64,000 nucleotides of DNA. Origin: Taenia hydatigena. Lineage: Eukaryota; Platyhelminthes; Cestoda; Cyclophyllidea; Taeniidae. A model generated the notes under the pieces. It saw only the letters and a program-made list of their open reading frames with translations, was not told the origin of the DNA and did no database searches. Shown here in pieces: positions 23,066-36,500 of this stretch. The stretch lies in NCBI GenBank assembly GCA_036345935.2, contig JADWOT020000004.1, positions 252,102 through 316,101 on the forward strand, in the 5' to 3' direction. The translations under genes and the position numbers were made by a program. How positions within the stretch are numbered: the stretch's first letter is position 1; every line of letters starts with the position of its first letter.

Positions 23066-24329
23066 CCGACCCATCAATATTCAAGGCATTCATCTACAAT
23101 TGTATGTTAGCTGTACAATCCGGCACCTACAATACACCATCGGTAACGCAAAAGCTAAGTAGACTTCAATCTATGGGCACATTTCTGCAGGTCCTTCAAC
23201 AAACAAATCAAGCCTGTGCTCATTTCACAAACTCGCTTTGCCCATGGCCTGAGACAATACATTTTGCCTACTGGATCGCATCAGGAGCGACACGAATTAC
23301 ACTTTGACGCTGATATACACAGCTCCGCCTACAGTTCCAATTTTGTAGAAAAGTCTTTTTAAAATGCCGCAAAACATCGGGAATGTTGTGGGCACACACT
23401 TTACCGACGCAAGCACAGTATTGGTCTAAATGAATTGCGATTTTCAAAAGCTGGAGTTGCCATTTTATGCCTTACCTACTCTTCATGTAGATGGTGGTGT
23501 GGATATCTGATTGCTGGGGAGCACAATAGCGGTGCCACAAACCTCGACGCCAGAGTTGTTCTGTGTATGCAGACGTCGTAGGAATTGTGACGTATTGCCT
23601 TTGGCCAGGACTCAAACAGTTGGGCGTTAACATGTCCCATCAGCCAGTCACAGCGATGACGCATACTGAAAGCAGCGACATCCGAGGAGGGGAAGCAGAA
23701 GTCCGCCTCTTCGACACGCAGTTCTCCCCGCTCAAAGGCCTGCTGCTTTTGCCGACACCTCCGTCAGTGTCAACTGTGGATTGCTGTCAGGCAAACATGC
23801 TCTGTTGTTGACCGACCATGTGCAGACTTGACCATGGATCCCACAATGGTTTCCATACCGATTAGCAGCAAAAACTCGAGTAGTCAAATTTAGCTATTCA
23901 CCTTGTGTTCTTAGGTAAGAACTTATTGCCATAAATCAAGTAAAATGCATTGGTTGCGCTTTACAACTCTTTAAACCTAAAATTTTAGAGTGCTACAAAT
24001 CACACTTGTTCTATTTTGAGCTTCTAGTTTCAATTCAACGTTGGCTAGGACTTCGGAGATTTTATCCTTTATTGCAAATTAGGCGCGCTTTAGATTATAG
24101 TTTGCTTCTTGCTGACGATTGTAGCCATCACAAGTCTTTGGACTAGCCACGTCATGTGCTAACCTTCGCATTCATTATGTGTGCATGCACATTCCTTCCT
24201 TTAGCCCATTCCACGATCGAAGCACCAGAGAAAACCAAGCGTTAAGCGGCAATGGACTTAATTCGTGTTCCAGATCTTGTCGCCAACCTTGAGTTTAGCC
24301 AGGCCAGCGATTAATAAGAAGCGCAGTTC
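23066..24329. other. Non-coding stretch, nothing recognised
   Basis: No module copy or supported exon could be identified in about 1.26 kb. Confidence 0.4.
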
Positions 24330-24560
24330 GTTAGCAGAATGGTGGTCGCCTTAATCACCAGCCGCGGTGATTCCACGATTGCGCAGATACGCCGTGCTTC
24401 AACTCAGAGAAGAACGTCTTTATCTCTTTCATGCATTTCACATACGTCGTCAACTTCGTTTCGGTTTCCTAGTGCTTTTTTTGGCAAACTCGCCTCATTT
24501 TCGACAAGGTATGTTCATGAGGAAACAGTTGACAGCTTTGGACCCAACTACTTGACGTCA
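24330..24560 (+). repeat. Block E, copy 2
   Basis: Forward copy matching 29840-30040, with shared GCAGAATGGTGGTC.CCTTA start and GTGATTCCA.GATTGC middle. It ends in CATTTTCGACAAG|GTATGT, a plausible donor. Unlike the other two copies it is followed by a solo arm of the inverted-arm element and not by exon 2 of the secreted-protein family. Confidence 0.55.
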
Positions 24561-24604
24561 AGTTAATGAGAATCGAGCAAGCAAAGGCGATAATGCGCCC
24601 AATC

Positions 24605-26095
24605 GTGTTGAGTCATGCCAGGTTCCCCTATAAAAACACACAGGTTATCCAAAGAAATTTCGGTGATCAATCAGATCCGATGACATTGCATGCCATTCGC
24701 GTAAAGCCTTTTGCTTGCTCGAGCACAGTCGCGATCAACGCCTCTGACACGACAGGCTTCCACGTCGACGACAGTATTTCGACTGCTTCTCCTATCAATC
24801 TCTGCTGTGTTAGCTCCTCTCCGCAGTCCACGACTGATGACTCACTTGCAGTCGTTTCATCCATTGCCAAAGGGCACTCAACAAACATCATCGGAGTCGT
24901 TCCAATCGGGCACCTTGGAGGCATCTACTCCATGATCACATCCTCGTAGAGGCGTACGATTGAGCTCGTAGTCTGAGTAATGAGTGTTTCTCGACTCCAA
25001 GTGGGTGTTCACCAGTGATGCGTCGTGCATCTGGTTAAGGTTTGTTTCCCACCCAGCCAAAGTGACGCGACCGTTGAGCCACTCTAATTAACAGCATTGA
25101 TGGACTGTGCCCAGTAGAGACATGTGGGCAGTGATATGGAGGCATTCGTTTTATACAAACTGATCCATTTACAGAAGGGTCGCAGTCTACAAAAGTAAGC
25201 TTAATTGTACTGGGAACAGTCGCCGATATGATAGTAGGAGGTTTTCAGTGAGAGGTAGCTTTTTCGTTGACGGATGAAGGTGGCTTGAGCAAAGTATAAT
25301 TTTGCTACCTTCAAATAGACACACAATTCTTTTTTTGTGATTCTTCCATTCGCATTCGTTGCCATCATGTAATTGGGAAGCACACGAGTGTTCACTGCAG
25401 AAACCGCAAAGTAAGGCCTAAACACTGTGAGTGCTTGAGGTGAGCGCATTACTTTATTGCTTTTAGCTCCGTATCACAGGACTGCCGATACCACCGTGAC
25501 CGAGCAATGCGACCTAGTCTTCGTTCTAATTGCATTCGTTTGCAGTCACTATCCGCTGACTAAAACCACGCCTTTGAAGAGAAGGTCGACCTTTCCGACG
25601 CAGAGACATGTCACCCTTCTCGTCTCCATCACGGTTCTCGCTGATTCGCTTTTATCTGAGACAGTAAAGATGCCACAAAACAATCGGCTTTCTTGTGTTA
25701 GGGATAGTCGCAGGGAAGAGGAGGTAAATGTGGCCGTTGCTGGAACTGCGAATTTAATGAGAACTAGAAGGTTGGCCCCATTCAGCCTCGATAACATCAA
25801 GGTTCTCGTCTAATCGTCACATTTAAGGCAGTGAAAGCATCAGCCGGGTTGTAACCACGTGATTCGTAAGAACATTGTGCTGCGCACTGTTGCAATATTG
25901 GCAACGTATCAAGGGCATAACATCAATGGCAATTGCGGCTTATTTACTCTACAGGGAACAATAACCAATTCTTGGCCACGATTGTGACTCATCCAAGCAA
26001 TACTCGTTCCGATTTTACAATATATTTCAATGAATGTTATCAATATCATCAGAACTGCATTGTATTGGTGCTAGTGTATCCATTAAAATCCACAG
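24605..26095 (-). repeat. Inverted duplication R2, copy 2
   Basis: Reverse complement of about 5290-6955, with the 590-bp identical core at 25395-25984. It starts with a solo arm (about 24605-25035) of the inverted-arm element, whose second arm and interior are missing. It carries a 127-codon frame on the plus strand (24566-24949) with the DDSISTASPINL motif of the arms. Confidence 0.85.
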
Positions 26096-26712
26096 TTTAT
26101 GCATCACGGATACGACCGTTCTTGCTGTATGAGAGACTAGCTGGCTCGAATTTAATGCTCAGATTGCACTGAGTTCATATGGCTTAGCTGAATAAATGCT
26201 TGCCTTTCACTATCAGGCTGTGCAGGTTGTACACAAACAAGGAGCTGACGGACTGAAGAAGCACTGCGGATTCCACCTCATCAGTAATTTGCTAAGTGGA
26301 CCCATTTAGCATCACCATTAAGCACACCGTAATTACCCCAGCACACCAAAGGCAAGCAAATTGGCGAGATCACCTTTCAACATGCGGTTAGGTGCATGGT
26401 GATTTCGACATTATGTGCACAAAGCCCATCTTAATGCAATGAACCGTGTTGTGTCACCGGCTAGGAAAGAGGTCAATTCGAGCCCATCACACTATCGGCA
26501 TCGCAACAGCTGTGGGAGCTGTCAATTTTATTGCTGAAACTGCTCAAAAGGGAAGGCTTGTGATTGATACACTGGGATGCTGTTGTGGTGCACTTCTATT
26601 TTGGAATGATTAGCTAGGAGACTGTAGAAATAGCAAGACATTTAGGGGCGCTATAAAAGCAGTCGACAACAATGCTTCCACACTGAAGTGCGAGCGGGAT
26701 CGAAATGGGTGG
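26070..26712 (+). repeat. Inverted duplication R5, copy 1
   Basis: Reverse complement of about 45530-46174, overall very roughly 85% alike. Within it 26465-26551 differs at a single position from its partner. That part reads KRSIRAHHTIGIATAVGAVN then FIAETAQK. The left end overlaps R2 by some 25 bp, so two independent duplications meet here. Confidence 0.75.
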
Positions 26713-26756
26713 AGGGCGTCACAGATGGACGAATTAACTACTTTTCGATGGAGGTA

Positions 26757-26771
26757 AAGAAGAAGAAGAAG
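26757..26771 (+). repeat. AAG microsatellite
   Basis: Five AAG units. Confidence 0.85.
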
Positions 26772-29679
26772 TAGGGAAAGAAGGGCTTGAACCATTATGC
26801 AGCAGTCGAGTTTAAATCCACAATAGTTGTCTTGGTTTGTGGTTGTCGAATGAGTAAGGTTGCGCGCAATGCAAAGTGCAGTTGTGCAAGGATAACATTG
26901 TGCACTGCGGCAGACTTTCGTTAAAGCCCGATTCTCGACCTTGTGTCCCCTTGGCTGGGGAACATGTCACTGTGTTGGAACTAGCAGTGACATTTGGGGC
27001 TGCAAATGAGTGGATAAGTCGCCTTCATGGAGCTTGTTTAACAATTTGTACTTAACGAAAGTATTTTAAACAATAAATTGTCTCTCTCTATTGCTCTCTC
27101 TCTCTGTTTGGAAAGAACCTGCGGGATCGTGCACAAGTGGAGGGGCCTGAAGTTTTGTTGCATTCAGAGCAACGCATCCAAATTCGTCCTTCGTGTTGAC
27201 AGAAGGTGCATTCATTACCACTAATGCAATTGATGGGGGCCACAGCTCTGAATTGCAGCTTAATACTTTCCCTTTATTCCCATAATAAGTTATACAATTC
27301 TCATTTTAAAGATGTTTCTTACCGTGCCACCGAAGGCTGCTTCATGGGATACAAATTTGATGATGTCCAAATCTACTCAAGTGTCAATATCCTTGACCTC
27401 GGATATTGTGAGAAGCAGTATGCCATTTCTCCGTTCGTATGTGTGAGAAGCAGAGGACCTTTGGCTAGGCGATCGCCCAGTTGATCCATTCCTGCCATCT
27501 GTACCCCAGGAAGTGGCCTCCTTTCTCTTATAATAACAAGCGGTTTGACGCGCAATAAAAGTAAAAACAAGAAGTTCGTACTTTGCAGGGAGAATCGTTG
27601 ACAATAATTCAGTCATCACAGAAGTCAATGGTAATCATTTTCGAAAAGCCGTTCCTCAACACCACCACTAGCACCACACCGCGTAGAGTAGAATTATTAG
27701 TTTCAAACAATCCACTTAAACAGCACCAACGGCTAAAGCACGTTTCTAGTCTTTAAAAGTTACTTAATTTTAGACCGGAAAGTGCACATTAAATTCAACA
27801 TACCACTGAGAGCGGCAACAAGATGCTCTCTAAGATGAGACTGAATATGGAAAAGAACAGTAAAAAAGGGTGGATCAACCAAAGTTACGGCCGTAACACC
27901 CACGAAAATTGCTAGCCATATCTAATTGTTAGCATTGGGTGATTTATTCAAGTAAAAGAACAAAGATAAGACTTATAACATCAAACTTCTACAGATAGAT
28001 GGGGTGATAAGAACATCTATTGTCTAAATACTGAATGGGCACGTAAATATAAAGGAAGTTCGGTGTGTTAAACCTCCACTGAGACGAAAAACAAACTTAA
28101 AAAGTTCAAATAATGCTCAAACAAATGAATAGCTTGAAGTGAATGACATTTTTGAGCCTACTTTTGAGGGCGCTTCTGAGGCCTGGAAAAATCTGTTTCT
28201 TTTTAGTCAAATGGCAAATGCCATCGAGTTTGCGCAGCACTGCACAATGCTTCTTAGCAAGCCATTTCATGTTAACGCTATTAATCATAGCATTCACACT
28301 GTATGAGGCAAACGAGGCAAGGTGAGGCAGGCACTTGCCTTCCAATGTAGTTGTGTTCAGGCCTCAGAAAGTGCCATTAAATGGCAATTAGGCTAAGCTA
28401 CAATTCGGAATCCCTAGAGAGGAGTTTACAATCACTTCAACCATTGAAGCGTCGATGAAACCAACTTAAGTCCGAGAAATTGAGTAAGTTACGCCAGCGT
28501 GTTTTAAAATTTGCGACTGTTAGTCAGTTCTTACATCACTTTGGATGGTCTGCTTTTCAGCGGACGATGTCATGCTCTGTTTCGACCGTCAAGAAGATAT
28601 TGTCATTTGTACTCAAGTTATTGAATTTCCCTGGTGCCAATCCCTGAAAACATCCTTAAATGAACTTTTATGTGTGGTCAAGACACCCGTGGAGATGTGT
28701 TGAATCACCTTGATAAATATTTGTGGCCGATAACTATTGAAACCGAAATTGAATCAAGCGTAGATGTGATCGTCATTGTGATCAATGTGTAACGTGATGT
28801 GCTGGCGCTTTTTGCCTGCAAATTTAACTTAAACAATCTTTTAGACTTAATGTACCTACCAAAATCACGGTTAGGTCCAGAGGTGATGCCATTTTTTCTT
28901 TTAGTAATCATTGGCCACACATAAAAGTGCATTTTGCGATGACTTCAGAGAACGACATTACAAAATTTGATAATACTTGGGCGCATATGGCAATATTACT
29001 TTGACGAGCACCAGTAATGCGCCACATCATTTGCTTAAAAGCAGGCTAATTGAACCAATGTAAAAAGTGATCACGAGACATCTTTTAGAAAATGCCGACA
29101 TAACTTGTTTGTTTTCCTGAACCTAGGTTGGTTGATCCGACGTCGCATCATCGTATATGCAATTCAAGAAAGCAGAAGATAAGCTTAATGTAACACTTAT
29201 GTCCTTTAAATGCACTTTGAAGGCGAGAAGCGGGAAGACAACTTAAACGCGATCGTGGAAGAACGTGGATGCTCTGCCGAGTTCCAGTCTCCCTTGTCGT
29301 ATTTACTTTGGCTCTGCTACCGCATTGTCTTCATGTGTTAAAAATAAAAGTGTCCAGAAGTATTCAATCTTTTCACGGCAAGGATGATAGGACGGAAGAG
29401 GTGGCAGAAAGAGAAATAGTCTATCAGTGTTTTATATAGACAGCTTTGCGCGGTCGGTTTGCATTAAGTTACTGTGTGGGTTCTTTGATGATTGTGGATG
29501 CACTCGGGTTTAAGCTTGAGAGGCCTTGCTTGCATAAATTTTGGAAAATCCTAGTAAACGTTTGGTTGTGCTTGGTAGGAGCAATGTTTGTGGCCTTCAC
29601 CTCTGCAGAAATGCATGTCTCTGGTGTAGCAACGCATGCTAAGAATGGGGCTATCATCGAAAAATACCGGAAGTGTATC
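26772..29679. other. Non-coding stretch, nothing recognised
   Basis: Start of the module-poor core. It contains a TC-rich tract at 27081-27106. A weak match of about 85 bp to 55775-55870 is seen on the minus strand at 27425-27500. No supported exon. Confidence 0.4.
27081..27106 (+). repeat. Imperfect TC microsatellite
   Basis: TC/CT dinucleotide run interrupted once by ATTG. Confidence 0.8.
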
Positions 29680-30040
29680 TCGCTTTCGCTATCGCTATAC
29701 GCGCTTTACAGGTAGGGCAATATCGGGTGGATTCAGTCCGTACTATCGGTCGCTCTCCGCCTCTATGTTGCAGTTCCTGCCGCCAGCCTTGGGTTCAGCT
29801 AAGTCAACGATTGATAAGGATTGCTACCCCTTTACAGAATGGTGGTCACCTTACTCATCAACTTGGGTGATTCCATGATTGCCGATACGCTGCGTTTAAA
29901 CTCTGCGACGAATGCCTTCACCGTGGTCAATTATGCTCTGATTTTTCAGCCTTTTATTAGCAAACTTGCCTCATCATCGACAAGTTAGGTCACGAAGAAA
30001 CGTTTGGCATTCTTTCTCCAATTATCAGAAGCAAAGTTAG
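29680..30040 (+). repeat. Part of block D (inverted) followed by block E
   Basis: Positions 29733-29810 (TTCAGTCCGTACTATCGGTC and on) match 10058-10130, the inverted orientation of block D. Block E follows (29840-30040), matching 24330-24560. Confidence 0.5.
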
Positions 30041-30436
30041 CAGAAGTCGGGCAAGCGAAGTTGGATGTATCTGTGCAGACGAATGCTGGCGTGCCTACTG
30101 AAGTTAAATTGGAAATGTAGGCACCTGCTTTCAAAAGCATATTTGTCCGCATCTTCAATGATCAAGTACCAGCTGATGCCTTTAAAACGAGCTCAATTAG
30201 TTAAATTAATAGAGTACTAAAAGACGCACTTCAAGGCCTCGTAAGTAACCTTCTCTGACTGCATCACGTTCACTTCACTGTTCAATCTCACACTAAATTT
30301 TGCGTTTCTCGTCCTTCTATTTTCGCTTTCCTCGTTTGTATCGCAAGCATTGTGCGCCACCTCAGCAATGCCTCCAACCCGACCAGCTTCAACCGACGCT
30401 TCAGTACATCACATGGAACTAGAGATCGGGAAGTAG
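30029..30436 (+). pseudogene. Secreted-protein family, exon 2 and downstream frame
   Basis: Exon 2 (30029-30240, after ATTATCAG) reads KLAEVGQAKLDVSVQTNAGV, PTEVKLEM, then a stop (TAG 30118-30120), continues APAFKSIFVRIFNDQVPADA and has a second stop (TAA 30202-30204). It ends at a perfect donor, CTC|GTAAGT. The downstream frame 30269-30433 (TAG 30434-30436) has exactly 55 codons, as at 17060-17224, and reads ...FNLTLNFAFLVLLFSLSS. Block E precedes it, not exon 1. A clear pseudogene. Confidence 0.6.
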
Positions 30437-30545
30437 TTCAAAATAAAATCTTCTTCTCAATACGATGGATCGTTGAGGGTGTGCTGGTGTGAGGATGGAG
30501 GCGCTTGAAGTGAGACCGAGGCATCATTTTCTCGTACGCACAGCA
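30385..30545 (+). repeat. Block A, forward copy
   Basis: Overlaps the end of the 55-codon frame (GACGCTTCAGTACATCACA) and continues with the GAGG.GCTTGAAGTGAG.CCGA segment typical of block A. Blocks D and B do not follow; the unit is cut here. Confidence 0.65.
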
Positions 30546-33500
30546 TTGCGCATTAACCGCCCACCACTGATCTGACCTTGCAGTTCATTCGTCTAACAGT
30601 GCATACGTGTGCAACCTGCATTTATGGAAGCAGCGCTGTAGACTCGGAGTTGTCATCAATAATTTTAGCAGGCATCACGAGCGCAGAACACTTATTTGCG
30701 ACCGAGCGAATGCTTTCCCACAATCACTCCTTTCCATTCTCAGTTGTTGGTGGCGCTTCCCAATACAACATTCATGCATCACTTATAGTCCTACAGTCAG
30801 TTTTTACTTTGTAAGTTGTATTCTGTCAACGAGAGACCCCAAGTGAAATGTTTGCAGGGATGCTGCAAGTGTAATTATTAAATCTCACACAGTTACAACC
30901 CATTCACAGCTGAGTACTTGAGACACTTAGCATTGTGCCAAGCAAAAAACCGTAATTTTCTCCTCATCCTTTAATCCGACTACTCCACCATATGATTGTG
31001 CACTTTCCCATGCAACACTTTGCGCATCAACGATGGACTGCTGCGCATCTAAGGCCAGAGTTGAACCACTATTTGAGAACGGCTTTCTGGTCTCCCACTG
31101 TGTCACCCTTTGACGACGTTCAAAATTCGTTGAGTTCCTTTGTAGTATAGTTGGAGTAAAATTAAGCTTGCTGCCGATTACAGCTGCTTGAACGACCAGG
31201 TGAGGCAGGTCACTTTTTGTGCCTGTCCATCCTGTGAGGCCAAAGTACTTCAATCAGTGTACGAAGATTACACGGAAGCGATGGGTGCATCTAAGTTCGC
31301 TTTACAGCATCCACCCGCAGGCTGCTCTTTCAAGCATTTATTTTGAACTAGTTGGAATGGGGAAGACCGAGGCAAACCCATTGCCCACTACAAATGCGGA
31401 TTCAAGTAAGCTTGCATCAGTGAAAGCAGCATCTCACTCAGCGCCCTTTCAGGCAGCTTTTTCTGCTCCTGCCTCTCCCAATTAGCATGTACATTGCCTA
31501 ATTTCGCATATTAGTTATATATCCTTTGCCATAACTTGCTGCCTCTGAGGCGAGAGCTCACGGTCTTAAGCACTTGCCTTGATGGATGAACCACCCAGTC
31601 TCTAAATACCTTCATCCAGGGTGCTGCGAGACTAGTAGTAGAATTCTGTTGCCAGATGGTAGTATTTTCATGGTCATGTCTGATTTGACTGGATGGCACT
31701 TGACATTCTGCTATGCATAGCAGCAATTCAGTCCTCAGTCGGGCCCCACAAGCCAGTGCTTGAGGCTAGGCAACCTCATTGTTCACGTCAACCACGACGC
31801 AAGCGAAAAAGTTTTATGCTGGTGGCAAATTTAGCAAAGCTAGTTTGTCTACTCGTAAGGTATGCGTTACATCCAAGGGTTAAGCAGTGTTGGTGCTGAA
31901 ACAGGCAGCAGTGCAGGCAATGCCACGATGACTTTGTTCACTTTCGTCATTCTATCAATATTTGCTATCACTTGTCTTGACCTCTCTTCCTGTCACTGTT
32001 TCCGTATCTCAAACCCTGGCCCAACGTGGGTTACAGACACTTTCCTAAATATTTTTGGCTAAGCAAGTACTTCTCCAAAGATCTGTCCGATAATTTTTGC
32101 ATAGCACTATTATGTCCACATGAAGGAATTGAGCGAAAGCTAATCCCTCACCTTTTCACTTTCAACGGCTAACGGCTATCAAAGTTTGCTGCAATAAAAT
32201 GTTTCCCAAACTGGATTGCCTTATTGTCAGCCCTAAACGGATACTTTTGCTCTACAAACCTCTCCTTCGATGCGATATTTCCACTACGCCGTCGTTTAAT
32301 CCTACTTGTGACAACCAGCATAGCTAAAGTAGCATCCATATAGGTATGGCAAATAAATATCTTCACATTCGCTGTAGGCAGAAACTGGCATTCCATCTGG
32401 GTTCGTGATTTTGTGCTATATGGCATCCCATCCATCCAAGGTATCCTGATGAAGGTTTGGAAGCCTGTCGTTGTTAGAGCTCAGACCTCGATGCTTTTTG
32501 ACAGAGCAAGTAAAAAAATGCTAAAAGCTTCTCTGTAGGGCCACGGAGCATACTCTTCCTAGTGCAACAACGGAGAGTGAAGGTGCAAGCGCACCGGATC
32601 CGAGGCTGCACTGCGATGGTAATGGAGAACGTGAAGGATAGCGCTGTGTCGCTCTAGGCGGATGCAGACTGACTTGGTGGAAAGCATGGCGGACAAGTGA
32701 GCAATGTGAACTCAAACACGATTTTCTCAGGACACAACTGCAGTCATTCACGCTCTTCCCGCCAAGTCGTCGTCGCACTCTTCATCGCACTGCTAATGGA
32801 TGCTATTAAATTACTTGGGTTGAGCGCAACCAAGACAGAGCTGATTGTATTACTCTCCTCTACTTTATAATCACTTTTAATTTGACGGCGTTTCGGGAAG
32901 TTTCGTAGTTCTTCCTCCTATTTATTGCTTTCTCCTGCATTAAAGTGGGTAGGCGTATGATCTGACTTGGTCCCTTTGGTGTAGCGGTTTATTTTTGATA
33001 AGTCGAACATTAATCCTCCACTATATGACAAAATTTTTACATTTATTCTCCACATTAATATGTCTGCTCTAACTCCCGATGTGAAGCAAATTAATGTCCA
33101 GTGACATCGTTTTCGATGGTTGATTTGCTCGAGTTTGATATAGGCCACTTCATATGGAGCTGTTCTAGCAGCTATGCACAATATTGTCCCTTTGATGCGT
33201 TGATAGCAATTAGCTCTCCGCGTAGCGCCACACTGATATCATATCAGCCCGGAGTACATGGTGTGGCCCAGAAACGCCTTTGCCTGCCCCTCCTGTAGCT
33301 CCGTAAGTGCAGCATTTCAGGTCACGGTAACCACAAGGTGGACGAGGTGGCCTTCACTTAACGATTCGTTCGTTGCGACTTTTGCCTACGGCACTTCAAA
33401 TCGGCCCGCAATTTTGACTGACTGGGCGGCAGAAAGCAGCAAACAAGTATGCATGCATCAAGTGGGTTTTTCGCCTTAGGAGATTAATCAAACATTCGAG

Positions 33501-36500
33501 CCAATGAATACGCAAGCAAGGAGGCTACAAAAAGGTCGCACTTTGATGGCAGTAAACTGCGAACAGGCTTGCGCATAATGAAAAGGACCACTTACAGTTC
33601 AATTCGGCTACTGGCCTGGTGTCGACAGCCTAACAGTTCACGGAATCACCCACCCAAATTGACGCGTCATTTGGTTCTCGTGAACTGAAATAACTTCCCA
33701 GCAAGAATAGGCAGATTTGCAGTATAAGTCCTGTACTGCATATCTTCGTGAAATTCGGGGTAATATGTGCCTCTGCAGTTTAATATTACATCGTTTTCGA
33801 CAGCATTATTCTGCCGTCGCTTTCCAAATCTAGGCCAGTTAGCGAGCCCCGTGGAACTGCCGTTAGTGGAGACCAATTAAGTGGCGGCAGGCTTCGTGGC
33901 TGCTCCCACTTGCTTTGTGTTGCTAGAAGTCGTTTGAATCCTACAGTGCATTTCCTATTGGCATGTATGGAGGTAACCCGTCAATAGCCTTAAGCTTATT
34001 GGGAATAAAATGTCTTTTCCACTGTTCACGGGCCGCATCTGCTCATCAGTGTAGTCTGTGGCGTCGGCAGCAACAACCCGACATGCTTATGCGCTGCAAG
34101 TGGAGCAGTGGTTGGTCGAGTGTTGAGACCAACGCTCGACATAAGGATAGACTTCACTAGAATGGATTTCAGCCAAATTTGGCACCTGACAGAGGCAGTC
34201 TTTTCAGGCTACGGTAAATACGCCGGTAGCGTGGAACTCAGGTACATAAATTTGTAGTTTGGAGGCCCTAAAACCTGTCCTGCCACGAAATTGCAGCCAT
34301 AGCAACCATTTCAGTGAAAGCCGGCTCACATGCGTCAGCTAACCTACCTGCATGACATACAGGTAATGTATGCAATGGTAATGAATCAGCACGCATACTG
34401 ACTGTAACAGCCTGCTCATCATCGCATTCGTAAAGAAGGCCAAGCGGCAAGGCTGCGAGGGTCTGAATACTATTTTATTGCAAAAACAAACCTGCACATT
34501 AGAGTGCCAACACACTGCTGAAACCGTAAAGCAGAGTAATACACCAAGTCTTCGGTCATGCCATTTCAATTTGTGAATACGCTTGGCCTCAACATGTGTA
34601 TGCGTGTATGTGGAAATGAATAGGGTGGCTGGTTGATCACTCAGCTAAGGAATTCATTCCGGTCCTGTCATCGCGTCTCTTGCGACGATGAGACTAGGCA
34701 GAGTACACCACGCACATCGAACTACCGCTCAAATAAATCGGAGTAATTTATTTCGCGAGTTTTCCATTTGTCGATATTCTCGGCGCCATTGTCAATTCAA
34801 TAATGTATCGGCCAGAAATTCGCAAAGTCCCACCTACAGGCACGTTCAACTGGTCGCGTCCGGTACATTTATTTGACTTGTTTTCACAAGCCACTTTGTT
34901 TTTTCTGCATCAGTGACAACCCGTACGACGGACAGACATGATGCGACAAGTGTGTGACCGTTTCACGAGGTTCATCCTGTTAATCACCCTACAAGGTTAA
35001 ACGAAGTAGCAAGCAATCATTTGTGCCAGTGCCTACGAGGTGCATTCGGTGTCATGTTGCTACAATCGAAGAGATTCAAAGAATGCAAGTCTATGATCAT
35101 CTTCTTAAAGAGACGGAGACGTCTGGACTACCAGGAATTGTCCTCTCATATTCCAATAGCCAGAAATTGGGCAACAGTCCTATTTACAGATTTTATTTTA
35201 TGCTTTAATGACGGAAGACAAAACCTTTTATCCACAAATCGGAAGTTGCAGCTTGCTAGGGTGGAATCTACGCTCAGTGCGACAGACCCACTCCGACCTC
35301 ATCTTAGACAGTGCTCACCACTCACACTTCACCATGGAATGAAAGGAATAGCACTGTGTAAGTCGTTGAGACGGGTCCACTTTAACCAAACCTATCAACA
35401 GGTTCTGCGCCTGTACTTAAATTGATAGAGATTAACACCTGTTTTTCGACAACCGCCTAATACAGTGCATTAAGTCATCATAACGTTGCGTGTTTTCTGT
35501 GCGTCTCTTCTTCCTCATTCACTCCCTCACATTCATCCTATGCAACGCAAACACTCTTGACGAGTTGTCGAGCACCGAATAAATCAGTTACTTCGCGCTA
35601 CTTTCCCCTCTTGTTTAGACTAACTTAAATAAATTTTGTAAAACAATCCAGCAAACTACCCGACCAACGCACCACATTAAGAAATATCACTGGAAGGTAC
35701 TTGTACGATGTGGAAAAAGAACTTGCAAACAAATAATTTAGTAGTCGTAGGCCAAATGCTCATGAACTTCGGGGCGAAGGAGATGGCAAATTATACGGTG
35801 GTATTCACAACCCTCACATGCAAATCATGCCTGTCCCACTTCGTCTTTCTCAGTTTTGGTTGCAAATGCGGAAAGAGAAATTGGCGTCATAAAAACAAGC
35901 GCTTGTAAGGGGCCAGATAAAAGACATCTGTGCAAACGCACAGTAACAAAATTTTAAATCGAAGTAAAAAAGAGAATCCTACCTGCCTGTAACAAAGTGA
36001 ATCATGGAAAGATTCTCAGCTGCGCAGAAAGTATCACATTCATGCTTGGAGGTGAAATTGTACGGTGCTGTAATGAAGGATGAGAAGAGACGGCGTCAAG
36101 ATAGGACGATGGCGAAAAAAGTCAAAAGTCGCTGTCAGCCTGATGCACCTTTGTAAGGCTAGTCAGAGCGAAACATTCAAGGGACTTTACGGCCACGTCT
36201 GCACTGCGAATTCATTCAAGGAATGGTGGCATCACCAGACGCTCAACCATCAACACAACCCAAACCCCACTCTCCAAGCCTCTGCAAGATGCGAAGAATC
36301 CTGAAAGTGTTTTGCAATGATGAGATTAAACAACACTTTTTATTCGCGTTTACTTTATGCGTTTTAGTTCGCTTCTAGAAAGCATTGATGTTGCTGAGCT
36401 CCTACGGATTTACTTCTTGGAATGTATTGCAAACTCGCTTGAAGAATTGGTAACAAAGGGAAATGCTTTAAGGCTTTCGCTTGTGTCTGCACTAAAAACA

